Positions 49,601 through 58,385 of a stretch of 64,000 bases of DNA are shown piece after piece. Position 1 is the first letter of the stretch; each line of letters opens with the position of its first letter. Below the pieces are notes generated by a model. It did not search any database and was not told where the DNA came from. It saw nothing but the letters and a program-made list of their open reading frames with translations. A program made the position numbers and the translations under genes. Origin of the DNA: JBBQYD01 sp942493075 (lineage in GTDB: Bacteria > Verrucomicrobiota > Verrucomicrobiia > Limisphaerales > UBA8199). The DNA is taken from positions 3,224,001 through 3,288,000 of the forward strand of contig OW818681.1 of NCBI GenBank assembly GCA_942493075.1, written 5' to 3'.

Positions 49601-49967
49601 CAGCTACTACAACTCCAACACATGCTGGATAGATCTGGACAAGCTTCTCGCTGGATTCGAACTGGACCGCAATCAGCTCGATGATACCAACCGCGTGACC
49701 CGGGCGATTCGCAACGTGGCGGCTCGAATGCCTACTTATATCACGATCAAGGAAGTGAAAAAACGCTGGGGGCATGGACAGGAAGACGTCTTTCCAGTCA
49801 CACAGTTTGAGAAGCTCTGGGTGGACATGACGAACCTGCCGGAAATCGCTTCACGCTTTCTCCTGGTGCCGCGACGCCGCGGGCAGCAGCTCAAAGATCA
49901 GGCTCAACTGGATGGCTGGCTTAGAGACGGCTCAGCCCGTTACATCGAAAGCCTCTGTGACTGGTAG
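46632..49967 (+). CDS. Bifunctional GHMP sugar kinase / UDPGP-type pyrophosphorylase fusion
   Basis: I start at ATG 46632 (1111 residues); the frame also opens at a TTG at 46599 inside the upstream gene. The first half has GHMP-kinase motifs close to the L-fucokinase group: substrate motif 'RMDLTHCGWSD' (187-197), ATP-loop 'NNIPKGSRLAVSTNLL' (about 315-330, a variant of P-x-G-S-G-L-G-T-S-S), 'GGGWQDSGG' (about 371-379) and 'GGMSGGGMGF' (533-542). The second half begins 'TLAAGAGSRWTQGAG' (from 743) and runs as a UDPGP-family nucleotidyltransferase with 'HNVDTLGADLNP' to the end. A two-step salvage is inferred: sugar to sugar-1-phosphate to NDP-sugar in the cytoplasm. The domain order is opposite to Bacteroides FKP. 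The sugar is unknown. Confidence 0.75.
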   Translation: MPDLISIITAADPSRRNQSLDEVCASLSAPELLDQCARLEEFRRTSDNLYERVRALFFLYAIHRFHLPEKLSLRNSTGEKPALIPFHGYEQLLQRRFEEAIDRFLSQQQAEGPSDALSSALAAAYHRLAFQTLADQVRRSVRSVRGNQWMFRMGHPADQPLRLRPELLQRHPGDGTFPILRERTPVRMDLTHCGWSDIFFLGMDYPEGAKVLNVSIDLGVHGRDTEPRPPVEAYLRVIEEPALRLVSVDLGAIAHITSLAEVFDFAKDYLGLLKAAVIASGIVPPGLEGSGHSLADLLKQLVGPGRGLEIVSNVNNIPKGSRLAVSTNLLAALVGLCMRATGQAASLTGPLQEHERRLVLARALLGEWLGGSGGGWQDSGGVWPGVKLIEGVAAADGDPEYGISRGRLMPQHRILTEADASSATRQKLQDSLILVHGGMAQNVGPILEMVTEKYLLRSGAEWQARQSMLGILNEILTSLRTGDVAGIGAATTRNFDGPIQTIIPWATNYYTESLINRVRTEFKEAFWGFWMLGGMSGGGMGFIFDPEHKARAQERLQQILSETKRELEHALPFAMEPVVYDFAINDRGTFADLLSGDEGLMPQGYYVLMLPSLLRQERNALPLTQRAEMDKFGAACRTRPDLRGMVQTLFELMLPRGKAHAASSQDLEALLEANGFDRVQHEQIRAELKAGRIGLAQNRLPASAIIEDVRPSDVLDCSGLETDGGAHDIGMAALKAGQVAVVTLAAGAGSRWTQGAGVVKALHPFCKLGGQHRTFVETHLAKSRRISRLTGTPIPHVFTTSYLTHAPTEEFLARHNHYAYKGPLHLSRGKSVGLRMIPTVRDLRFAWEEMPQQVLDEQQQKVRDSLRHALQNWARQAGETSDYTDNLPLQCLHPVGHWFEIPNLLRNGVLSQLLEERPQLKYLMLHNVDTLGADLNPALLGTHIESGACLSFEVITRRLEDRGGGLARVNGMVRLVEGLAMPREEAEFSLSYYNSNTCWIDLDKLLAGFELDRNQLDDTNRVTRAIRNVAARMPTYITIKEVKKRWGHGQEDVFPVTQFEKLWVDMTNLPEIASRFLLVPRRRGQQLKDQAQLDGWLRDGSARYIESLCDW

Positions 49968-50038
49968 TAGTATATGGCTTTAAGCTTGCCCAAAGTTGCC
50001 TTGTCCTGAACCTTAGCCGTGTAGAGTAAATTCTGTAT

Positions 50039-51610
50039 ATGACTTATCAACCCTCGTCTATGTGCTCCGCCCTGGCCAGGTCTTTGCTCTTAGCTCTGCT
50101 GGGGCTGACCGGTCTTGCCGGTCTCTCCAACGCTCAGACCACCAACTGGCCGGCGGCTACCAATCTCGCTGATTTGCGACAGAGGCTGACTGACCACCTT
50201 AATCAACCTCGCTTCGAAAGGGCTGTGTGGGGTGTTAAGGCACTCTCGCTCGACACTGGAGTGGTTCTGTTTGAGCACAATCCAAGCAAGCTGCTAAGTC
50301 CCGCCTCAAATGCAAAACTCTATACGGTGGCCCTCGGTCTCGACTGTCTCGGCCCCGAGCATCGCATCCGGACCTCGCTTTATGCCTTGTCACGCCCGAC
50401 TTCCGATGGCGTTTTGAAAGGCGACCTCGTTGTTTACGGTCGGGGTGATCCCACATTCAACGCTCGGTTTCATGGGTCCCTTTCTGCCGCGCTGCAGCCC
50501 TTGGTAGAGGCTGTCACAAACGCCGGAATCAAAACGATTCGAGGAGCATTGGTCGGCGATAAAAGCTTCCTGCGCGGACCGGAGTACGGGGCGGGATGGT
50601 CCTGGGATGATGCACTGGAATACTATGGCGCCGAACTGTCCTCTCTCACAATCAGCGATAACTATTCGGATATGACGATCGCCCCGGGCTCTGTGGTGGG
50701 AGAACCGGCGAACATCAAAATGAAACCCGCAACCAGTTGCCTCATACTGAGCAACAAGACCGAAACCGTCGCCGCTGGCCAACAGCGCACCGTGCGCGTG
50801 TTTCGCCCCATCGATCAAAATATTGTTTATGTCACGGGACGCATGCCCCTGGATGAACCGTCCTTTGCCGCTGAAGCGACTTTTCCTGAACCGGCGGCTG
50901 TTTTCCTCGAATTTTTTCGACAGGAACTTTCCCGGGCCGGAGTGAAAATTGAGGGAACAAACCAGGTGTGCGATTGGGTTTCGGCTCAAACAGGAAACGC
51001 ACCCGTGTTGAGCACCATGGTGGAACTGGGTTTTGTGGAAAGCCCGTCTCTCGGGGTTATCGCACGAGAGATTCAAAAGCCCTCGCAGAATCTATACACA
51101 GACCTTCTCCTCGGGTATGTGGGGGAACAGCAGAGGGGCAACCAAGCGGGAACATCCGAAGATCTCGGCATCTCAGAGCTCAACCGGTTTCTGTTGAGGG
51201 TCGGGATCAAGCCGGCTGAGGTCGCTTTCGAGGAAGGATCAGGGCTTTCCCGCAACAACGTCTGCACTGCGAACGCCACCGCCACATTGCTGGCCTATAT
51301 GGCCCGGCATCCCGCAGGCAAAATTTACGAAGACGCATTGCCCCTTGCCGGTGTGGATGGGACCTTGCGGAGCCGGATGAAGAACACGCCCGCGGCAGGC
51401 AAACTAAGAGCCAAAACAGGCACCTTAAGGTGGGCGAACAGTCTCTCGGGTTACGTCACAAGCGCAGCGGGAGAGCGCCTGGCCTTCGCCATCATGCTGA
51501 ACCGCTACTACAATCCAGCCGCGAACGTTAGTACCCGAAGCGAATTGGACACCGTTGCGCTGCTGCTAACAACCTTTACGGGGAAGAGTGGTGGGGATGC
51601 CAGCCAATAG
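50039..51610 (+). CDS. dacB: D-alanyl-D-alanine carboxypeptidase/endopeptidase (PBP4, S13 family)
   Basis: The 523-residue exported protein (signal peptide about 8-32) has the three penicillin-binding motifs of S13 peptidases. These are S90-N-A-K93 in 'SPASNAKLYT', S404-R-N406 in 'SGLSRNN' and K459-T-G461 in 'RAKTGTL', with the long insert between motifs 1 and 2 typical of DacB. It trims or cuts D-Ala cross-links in peptidoglycan in the periplasm. The ATG at 50039 is the first start; ATG 50060 would give a shorter n-region. It converges with the 51613 gene, their stops only 2 bp apart, so there is no room for a separate terminator. Confidence 0.92.
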   Translation: MTYQPSSMCSALARSLLLALLGLTGLAGLSNAQTTNWPAATNLADLRQRLTDHLNQPRFERAVWGVKALSLDTGVVLFEHNPSKLLSPASNAKLYTVALGLDCLGPEHRIRTSLYALSRPTSDGVLKGDLVVYGRGDPTFNARFHGSLSAALQPLVEAVTNAGIKTIRGALVGDKSFLRGPEYGAGWSWDDALEYYGAELSSLTISDNYSDMTIAPGSVVGEPANIKMKPATSCLILSNKTETVAAGQQRTVRVFRPIDQNIVYVTGRMPLDEPSFAAEATFPEPAAVFLEFFRQELSRAGVKIEGTNQVCDWVSAQTGNAPVLSTMVELGFVESPSLGVIAREIQKPSQNLYTDLLLGYVGEQQRGNQAGTSEDLGISELNRFLLRVGIKPAEVAFEEGSGLSRNNVCTANATATLLAYMARHPAGKIYEDALPLAGVDGTLRSRMKNTPAAGKLRAKTGTLRWANSLSGYVTSAAGERLAFAIMLNRYYNPAANVSTRSELDTVALLLTTFTGKSGGDASQ

Positions 51611-51612
51611 GC

Positions 51613-52017
51613 TCAGGGCTGGCTCGTAACCTTGGCCCAATCCTGGCCTTGAGACGCCGCAAAGACCGCGAAGGTCTTCTCGTTCTGGATCAAAACCGCA
51701 CGCACGACGCTGGAGTCGTCCGCTCGCCCCAGGTTCATGAAAGAATCCGGTATGATCCCCACCTTTTTATGGGCGTAGATCAGAGCAAAAACGGACTGTG
51801 CAAACGCCGTATAAGGCAGTTCCTTGTAAGCCCCTTCGGCCGTATCTTCAACGGCATCTGCCAGGAACTCCAATTGGTCCACCAAATGAGGAAAAAGGGG
51901 TTCGTAAATCTGGGTAAATTCCAGCTTCCACTGTGGCAAGTGCTTCAGCACTTTCTCCACAATGGCAGGCGTAATTGACGCAGCCCCACGATTTACAAAC
52001 GCAACTATTTCCGGCAT
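51613..52017 (-). CDS. Small DUF1232/YkvA-like protein
   Basis: The 134-residue protein has a central 'YAHKKVGIIPDSFMNLGRAD' stretch (about 80-100) followed by 'DSSVVRAVL'. This resembles the 'P-D-x-I-P-x-x-G-x-x-D-D' core of the DUF1232 (YkvA) family. The flanking parts are predicted helical. The family is often membrane-associated, but here only weakly hydrophobic helices are seen, so it may be soluble or peripheral. Function unknown. About 208 bp upstream (52018-52225) contain no further gene. Confidence 0.5.
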   Translation of the reverse strand: MPEIVAFVNRGAASITPAIVEKVLKHLPQWKLEFTQIYEPLFPHLVDQLEFLADAVEDTAEGAYKELPYTAFAQSVFALIYAHKKVGIIPDSFMNLGRADDSSVVRAVLIQNEKTFAVFAASQGQDWAKVTSQP

Positions 52018-52225
52018 GCGGAAACTCTATCCGATGGCTGCCGGGAGCAAAAGAGAAAAGATACCCCGGTCTTGCCCTCTTAAGAACTACCAACCGCACC
52101 GCAAGGTGCCGCCGCATGGGGTCACGCAGGCTTCGACTTGAGTTCATTCGACACCGGGCCCCCTTAGCCTGGGTTCGGCGCTTAGCCGAAGCGCAGCGGA
52201 GGCGCAGAAGCGGCCCACCGGGGGC

Positions 52226-55048
52226 TCAAGGTGATCGGAGCTGAAAATAGGCCTGGGGTGCTGTGAAGGAAACGGTGAATGGACTTGAGGCATCAGACAC
52301 GAGAGCAAATGGGCCATCAGCAGTTGAGCTGCTGAACAACCGGTAATCGCCGGTCCAGGAGAGTACCAACTCCGTTGGGGCAACCAGAATCTGGAGGGAA
52401 GGCCGTGGTCCGGGCACAATTTCACCCGTGATTAGAATCCGCGCCGGATAGGTGGCAGGCGGCAGGCCATCGGGATTCATGAAAACGATGCGAGCCAGTT
52501 GATCAAGAGACAGGCCATTGGTGGTCGTTCCCACGAAGACCTGATCGGTTCCCCCTCCATTGGTGGACCCGCTCCAATTGTTTAGAGTTAAAAACCCGCT
52601 CCACTCACCAGCCAAGTCACGGCTGTCGATGAAACGAAGCACCGTAGGACCGGTCTGCAAATCAAAGGAGCAGACGTGGGAGCCGTCGTGGAAACGCGAC
52701 AGCGCCCCAGTGCGGAGGACAAGCAGCTTGCCGAGCCGGTAGTTCTGGCCTTGGACGAAGCAGGTCCCGTTATCCATGCTGAACCTGCCGGAAACATCTA
52801 CGCTGCCCCCTTTCAAATGCAATTCCCCATCTGGTGCGATGTACAGCTCTGAGGCGTTTAGCATACCGGCTTCGATTCGGTAGATGCCATCCAGGAATAA
52901 ACGATTCTGGATGGCGTGGTTGCCGTTGCTATGCACAAAGGAGCTAAGCATTTGGCGGTTGAGCGCGGTAGTAGAGCGGATCGAAGTACTCGAACTCGTC
53001 AATGCTCCTCCGACCAAAGTGAAGGTGCTCGTCATGTCGAGCATCAGCTCGGCAGCTTCGTTGGTACCGTTCTCCTGCCTGAACTCACCGCCAAGGACCT
53101 GGAGCTTCGGAGAGGAAAGCCATCCCCTCAGCAGCCGATAGCTCCCCCAAGCGTAATGCTCCGGAATAGCCTGACCGTAAATGGTGGTGCTCTGGTTATT
53201 CCTGTGGACGCCGCCAGATTGAACAAAGTATCCAAGCGGGCTTGCCCCAACCACCAGCAGCTCCGTGATGAGGCTCCCACCCCCCAGTCTGTAGTCGGCC
53301 CAACTGAAACCATCCGGGCCAGGAAGGTTCAGATTTCGCACCCGGTTCGTTCCTCCGTCTTGTGTGAAAATGCCGTTCCCAAAATCCATCACAGGTGTCT
53401 GCAACGAGCCCCCTAACAACGCAAACTCCCCACGGGCATCAGCCGCGAATAACGGGCTGGTGCCCAACCGAACGCTGCCAGTCACTGTTGTGGAGCCACC
53501 CCACGCGTAAAGCCGCCCGGTCCAACCCGGGCGATGCTCCTCTCCAAGAAATAGAACGCCCACCTCCAGCGAACCATTGGTCAGGTTGTAAATGCTCTGG
53601 CCGTTGATGGCTAGTTTGGTGTCTACCAGGTGATTGCCGCCTGATTGGTTTATGGTTCCCGGCGCTCCGCCCCCCACCGTAACCGCACCGGATCGGACGG
53701 AGGCGTCTGCGATATTAAGCTCCCCTAAGTCCGCTTCCCCCACTACAACCGCCCCAAAGGTGGCCACACTGTCGGCGGAAAAAACCGCAGAACCGTTGAG
53801 CAACAGTCGGCCAGCAATCAGGCGTGAGAAATGACTGGCCATGGAAGCATTAGGCCCGAGCACCAGATCAGAGACGACATTCAATGGCACATTGAGTCCG
53901 GCGTAGTTTAGTAGCAACTGGTTAAAGGAACCTTCCGGCGCAGAGATGAACAGGTTCTGGATTGCAAGGTTCGTGGCATGGCTGGCCGTGGTTGCTGTTC
54001 CCACAGCCAGGGCTTTCCAACCCGGGTTCACTATCACGATCGCTGGTTGCTGGAGCAGTGGTAACTCGCCCAGAGTCCATTGCATTTCTTCCCAATTCCC
54101 ACTGGTAGGCTTGGCCCAGTAATTAGCCAAGTCATCTGATTGAACAATCAGCCCTGCATCGCCCACTGCGAGAAATGAGCCCGGCCCATGAGCCACCGCA
54201 CGGAGCGGCTGTGGGAATTCCAGGCTTACCCCCGGCCATGACAAACCATCAGAAGAAACATGAAGCCGCCCGGCAGAACCGTAGTTTCCCACGGCCACAA
54301 TTTGTTCAACGCTTGACGCAAGGCCATGAACATCGAAGGGCGCGGGCGCCGAGGACGACCACGACGCACCGTCCATTGAGGTCAGCACAACGCCGTGGGT
54401 TCCCGCAGCAATGAATCGGGATTGATGGAAAGCGACGGCCCCTAGAGCCTCCTGCGTCTTTGAATCGCGGACTGTCCAGTTGGCACCGTCGGTCGAGGTA
54501 AGGATGGTGCCTCGCTCACCGACAGCGACGAACAAGTCGTTCGCGTACGCGACGGCCAGCAGCGCATTGGTCGTGGGGCGCACGCTCTTCGCGAGGTCGA
54601 AATCGAGCGGAGTGGATGTTGAGAGGATGAAACCACCGTTATCATAGAATCCAGAGCCAACTCCCACGAAGCGACCTTCACCATACGCGAAACCAAAGAG
54701 CCTGTCCTGGCCTATGGTGCTTGTCAAATTGGTCCAGTGAATGCCATTTTGCGAACCGCCGATGAGCCATCCCTCACTGCCGCCTGCCACAAACCAGCCC
54801 CGGCCAGCCGTTATAGAATGGAAATCGGGGGTACCCACGAGCCGCAGTGTCCAATCACGGCCCTCGGCTGATGTCACGACCGTGTTAAGCCGTCCCACCG
54901 CAATGAACTGGCCGTAGGAAAACGTGACGCCGCGAAGGTCATTGGTTGAAGGCGAAATCCGGGTATTCCAGGCGAGCTCCGCGCTAGAGATACCAGCGGT
55001 CAGAAACCAGGCCAAAACAATGCTCCTCCCAACCCTTATCCTTTGCAT
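52226..55048 (-). CDS. Exported protein: seven-bladed propeller plus beta-solenoid repeats
   Basis: The 940-residue protein has a signal peptide (about 1-23). Residues 30-330 contain seven repeats of a BNR/YCF48-like type ('FIAVGRLNTVVTS', 'FVAGGSEGW', 'FVGVGSG', 'FVAVGERGTILTSTDG', 'FIAAGTHGVVLTSMDG', 'IVAVGNYG', 'FLAVGDAGLIVQS'). Residues 350-800 hold imperfect beta-solenoid repeats with a 'GGSL-T--L---G-F-Q-GGTN-V--L-L' pattern, similar to autotransporter passenger stretches. The C-terminus ('LSWTGDYRLFSSSTADGPF', 'FTAPQAYFQLRSP') is the short module seen at the ends of other large exported proteins here. It is probably surface-exposed; substrate unknown. No autotransporter barrel is present. 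Confidence 0.65.
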   Translation of the reverse strand: MQRIRVGRSIVLAWFLTAGISSAELAWNTRISPSTNDLRGVTFSYGQFIAVGRLNTVVTSAEGRDWTLRLVGTPDFHSITAGRGWFVAGGSEGWLIGGSQNGIHWTNLTSTIGQDRLFGFAYGEGRFVGVGSGFYDNGGFILSTSTPLDFDLAKSVRPTTNALLAVAYANDLFVAVGERGTILTSTDGANWTVRDSKTQEALGAVAFHQSRFIAAGTHGVVLTSMDGASWSSSAPAPFDVHGLASSVEQIVAVGNYGSAGRLHVSSDGLSWPGVSLEFPQPLRAVAHGPGSFLAVGDAGLIVQSDDLANYWAKPTSGNWEEMQWTLGELPLLQQPAIVIVNPGWKALAVGTATTASHATNLAIQNLFISAPEGSFNQLLLNYAGLNVPLNVVSDLVLGPNASMASHFSRLIAGRLLLNGSAVFSADSVATFGAVVVGEADLGELNIADASVRSGAVTVGGGAPGTINQSGGNHLVDTKLAINGQSIYNLTNGSLEVGVLFLGEEHRPGWTGRLYAWGGSTTVTGSVRLGTSPLFAADARGEFALLGGSLQTPVMDFGNGIFTQDGGTNRVRNLNLPGPDGFSWADYRLGGGSLITELLVVGASPLGYFVQSGGVHRNNQSTTIYGQAIPEHYAWGSYRLLRGWLSSPKLQVLGGEFRQENGTNEAAELMLDMTSTFTLVGGALTSSSTSIRSTTALNRQMLSSFVHSNGNHAIQNRLFLDGIYRIEAGMLNASELYIAPDGELHLKGGSVDVSGRFSMDNGTCFVQGQNYRLGKLLVLRTGALSRFHDGSHVCSFDLQTGPTVLRFIDSRDLAGEWSGFLTLNNWSGSTNGGGTDQVFVGTTTNGLSLDQLARIVFMNPDGLPPATYPARILITGEIVPGPRPSLQILVAPTELVLSWTGDYRLFSSSTADGPFALVSDASSPFTVSFTAPQAYFQLRSP

Positions 55049-55224
55049 ACCAGTTGAAAAAACCGCCAGGCAAACAGGGGCATCCAGGACGGCGGCTGGA
55101 GGCTTGTCCGAAGACCAACGCCAAACCCACCCTCCTGCTTAGTGCAGAGAATGCGAAAGACAATGGGGTTTACGCCTGAGCAGGCCGATTTTCACCTGGG
55201 AATGCCCCGCAAGGGACGCGTGGG

Positions 55225-57210
55225 CTATGCCGCCCCCGCGCTCGCCTGCCCTGCTCCGCCCGGGCCGGAGCGAAAGCTGCGCCAGAATCTCAACGGGATC
55301 AAACCAAATACGATCACAATGAGCTGCGATCCCATGAACAAAACGAGCCATTTGAAAGCGGCGTCCATGAATCCGTAGGAGTGCAGCCCGATACCCAGCA
55401 TGTTCACCCCAAACCATGAGAAAGCCGTGATGATGTTACCGAAGATGGCCAGATTCATCAAACCGCGCTCCCGAATCATCCCACCCCAGCGAGCGTGCAG
55501 AATCACAGCATTCCAAAGAACGATGAGTAACGCGCCGTTCTCCTTCGGGTCCCAGCCCCAGAAGCGTCCCCAGGATTGATCTGCCCAAATGCCTCCGAGG
55601 ACAGTCCCGATAAAACTAAAGAGGGTCGCGAAACACACAATTGCATAGACCATTTTTGCCATGGCTTTGCTGAGATCTTTGCCAGGTGCTGTAGCGACGG
55701 CTGACTTCGGATTCAACAGGGAAGTAAACAGCCCCAGAAAGACATAGACGATGGCAAGCAACCCGGCTGCAAAGGTCGCGGAGTAGCCGATGGCGATCGT
55801 TACCACGTGGGTCGCCAGCCAGAAGTTCGTGTCGAGCACCGCGCGCATCATTTCCATCGTATCGCCGCCCAAGCTCAAGTTGTGAGCGATAATCAGGGTT
55901 ACGAAGCCGATCACCGAGGCCATCAATGAACCCAGGCCCAGTCTGTAGATCCGCTCGAGAATGATGCCCAGCACCATTGTCCCCCAGCCAATGAAAATTG
56001 CGGAAGAATACAGGTTGGTAACAGGCGGGCGGCCCTCCAAGTGCATTCGGAACACCAGTCCGAATGTGTGAATGGCACCCGCAAGCAGAATCAGATAAAA
56101 GGACGATCGTCGCAGCGATTCGGAGAGCGCCGGCATTGCTCCCAAAGTGAGCAGGCTTCCGGCAGCGAGCAAGAAAGCAAAGACATAAATGATCATCGCG
56201 TGCAGGAAAGCTTTGGTATCGTTGAAGAAGAACTCTTTCCGTCCTTTGCGCAATTCCTTGCCAAAATCCTTGCTCAACCACTCACCGTACCCTGCTACCG
56301 CCTGGTTAAACTGAGGGGGATTCGACTGAGCGAATCCAGATGCAATGGAGGCCAGATGCTTCAAAGGGGGGCTGATGCTTTCTTCCCGAACCGAATCCAG
56401 CAGCGCTTGCCCCATGCTGGACCAATCCTCGTGCTTTTGATCTGTACGCCACGGCGGAACAACCAGCGGATAAACCTGCCCGGCATTCCTGTCGCGGGAC
56501 AGTGAAAAGAACTCGGAGACAGGCGCCCAAAAACTGTTCAGCACGGTTTCGTCGAACGATTGGCCGGACTCGCGAGCGCGCATGGCAGCCAACCCGGCGG
56601 GCAGTTCCTTCTCAAAGGAAGCAAGACGGGATTGAAAGTCACCCCAACTCGGTGGCCGCCCAGCAGCCTTCATCATTTGGTAGGTGAAAATCGCATGATG
56701 CAGCTTCACAGCTTGTTTCTGCACGGCTGTGCGCTGTTTATCATCCATCTGCCGGGCGCGATCGCCCTGGTCCTGAATCTCGTCAAGGACAGACTCCAGC
56801 TCTTTGAACGTGAAATAGTGCAGTCCCGATTTCTCGACGCCTTTGCCAGTAAGGTTTAACTCGGAAAGCAGTTCCGGATGATGGATCAGGAAAATGGGGC
56901 GTGTATCTGCGACTTCAGGCCGGTACATCACTTCCAACAACCACTCGGAAGAGCGCAATTTCTTCGGATGATGCCAGAATTTCCATGAAGGCACCTGCTC
57001 CAACGGCACATCCCCTGTGGACCTGATCTGCAGTAGTGCGTTGCGTCCCACGGAATCAAAGGGCTGAATCCGTCCGTTCATTAGCACTGGCAAGCGGCCA
57101 AAAGCCCGGGTATGGAATTCTCCGTCCTTCTTCGGCATAAAAACCGCGATGATCTCGGCTGCGAAAAGGGCCACGAAACACCACGGAAGAATTCTGTATA
57201 TCAACTTCAT
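55225..57210 (-). CDS. ccsA: Cytochrome c biogenesis protein CcsA (ResC-type)
   Basis: The 661-residue membrane protein carries the haem-handling signature of System II CcsA/ResC: 'ADQSWGRFWGWDPKENGAL' (the WWD-type tryptophan-rich loop) at about 545-565, flanked by multiple transmembrane helices. Residues 1-300 form a large N-terminal extension with a membrane anchor and a long hydrophilic domain. Bacterial CcsA proteins without this extension are near 300 residues, so it may take over part of the ResB periplasmic role. It pairs with ResB, overlapping its gene by 4 bp, and together they deliver haem to apocytochromes outside the membrane. This fits the octahaem cytochrome at 37-39 kb. Confidence 0.9.
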   Translation of the reverse strand: MKLIYRILPWCFVALFAAEIIAVFMPKKDGEFHTRAFGRLPVLMNGRIQPFDSVGRNALLQIRSTGDVPLEQVPSWKFWHHPKKLRSSEWLLEVMYRPEVADTRPIFLIHHPELLSELNLTGKGVEKSGLHYFTFKELESVLDEIQDQGDRARQMDDKQRTAVQKQAVKLHHAIFTYQMMKAAGRPPSWGDFQSRLASFEKELPAGLAAMRARESGQSFDETVLNSFWAPVSEFFSLSRDRNAGQVYPLVVPPWRTDQKHEDWSSMGQALLDSVREESISPPLKHLASIASGFAQSNPPQFNQAVAGYGEWLSKDFGKELRKGRKEFFFNDTKAFLHAMIIYVFAFLLAAGSLLTLGAMPALSESLRRSSFYLILLAGAIHTFGLVFRMHLEGRPPVTNLYSSAIFIGWGTMVLGIILERIYRLGLGSLMASVIGFVTLIIAHNLSLGGDTMEMMRAVLDTNFWLATHVVTIAIGYSATFAAGLLAIVYVFLGLFTSLLNPKSAVATAPGKDLSKAMAKMVYAIVCFATLFSFIGTVLGGIWADQSWGRFWGWDPKENGALLIVLWNAVILHARWGGMIRERGLMNLAIFGNIITAFSWFGVNMLGIGLHSYGFMDAAFKWLVLFMGSQLIVIVFGLIPLRFWRSFRSGPGGAGQASAGAA

Positions 57211-58385
57211 ACGGCCTTGCGCTTAAGGAACCCAAAAAGGTGAATGGCAAATTGCAACAGCAGCCCGGCTGATATGAGCACCGTTGAGATGTAGGGTGTC
57301 AGCCAGCCCGGGTTGCGAACGACTTGAAATGTGGAGGAAGCCGCGGCGCCAGCGCTGGCAGCCATTTCACCGGCAGACATCTGATACTGGTAAAATGTGT
57401 TGCCGCTGTAGCGCAGCGGATTGTTCATGTAGATGACCGTCTCGCGCTGTTCGTTTTGGTTTGGATTGCGCACCTGGACGCGGCTGGAGAAATTCTTGGG
57501 AATCTCCGTGCCTTTATACTTGTCATGAGTGGCCTTGAGCAGCGTGATGCTGAACGGATAATAATGCCGGGTGAAACGCATCATGATGTTGTACTGACGT
57601 CCATCCGCTGTGAACGGCTGATCGGAGGTCGTGAACGAGGATACAAGAAAATCTCCCAGTGACTGGCCATCCCGGATGAGTTCCACCACAGCCGTTGGGG
57701 TGGATCTGCGATCCGTGTCGGCCACCGGTGGAAGGGGCACGATTTTCACGTCCTTGAGCAGGCCTGCTGTGGCACCTGAGTGAATGGCGTTAGCCGGCTC
57801 CTGCGTCCCGGGTTGAACCAGGACTGCGTTTTCCCAATGTTTTTTCACCCGGACAACAAAAGGAACCTGTGAGTTCTTGATGGTCTTGTCCGGATGTCTC
57901 AGCAACCGTTCCGGGACAGAATAAACGGTATCCGTCTTAGGATCGGTTTGATCGAGAATGACGAGCTCGTTACCGCGGAAATCCTCTGAATAATTCTTAG
58001 TCTCTCCTTCAAACAACTGCATCGCGCTTTCTCGTGACAACGCATCGGTAAGCAACTGCCCCACGAGCAGAACGATGAGTCCGGCGTGCACCAGCAGTAT
58101 CCCGGCTTTCTTTCGGGACAGGGAAAACCGCCGGATGTGAGCAGCGATCAGGTTGATCAACAAGACACCGCCAACCAGGTAACCTCCTGGCAGCACCGGT
58201 ATTTTCAATCCGGAACCGGTTGGAGACCAGAATACGAAGAAACTGCGGAAATACTCGTTCTGCGCTCGCCACAACCCCATTTCCACTTGCGCCAGGGTGC
58301 CTGCAAAAACCAGCACAATGCCGAAAACCAGACACACAACGGTCAGGCGCAACGAGCACCAGAATGCAATGAGTTTATCGAGCAT
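57207..58385 (-). CDS. resB: ResB-like cytochrome c biogenesis protein
   Basis: The 392-residue protein has N-terminal transmembrane segments (about 13-35, 65-85 and 90-115), a large periplasmic domain ('TAVVELIRDGQSLGDFLVS', 'YNIMMRFTRHYYPF', 'IYMNNPLRYSGNTFYQYQ') and a final transmembrane segment near 362-385, the layout of ResB/Ccs1. 'NNPLRYSGNTFYQ' is the conserved ResB stretch. With CcsA it forms the System II haem export and ligation complex. Its start overlaps the lipoprotein stop by 11 bp and its stop overlaps ccsA by 4 bp, so the three genes form one tightly coupled operon. Confidence 0.88.
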   Translation of the reverse strand: MLDKLIAFWCSLRLTVVCLVFGIVLVFAGTLAQVEMGLWRAQNEYFRSFFVFWSPTGSGLKIPVLPGGYLVGGVLLINLIAAHIRRFSLSRKKAGILLVHAGLIVLLVGQLLTDALSRESAMQLFEGETKNYSEDFRGNELVILDQTDPKTDTVYSVPERLLRHPDKTIKNSQVPFVVRVKKHWENAVLVQPGTQEPANAIHSGATAGLLKDVKIVPLPPVADTDRRSTPTAVVELIRDGQSLGDFLVSSFTTSDQPFTADGRQYNIMMRFTRHYYPFSITLLKATHDKYKGTEIPKNFSSRVQVRNPNQNEQRETVIYMNNPLRYSGNTFYQYQMSAGEMAASAGAAASSTFQVVRNPGWLTPYISTVLISAGLLLQFAIHLFGFLKRKAV

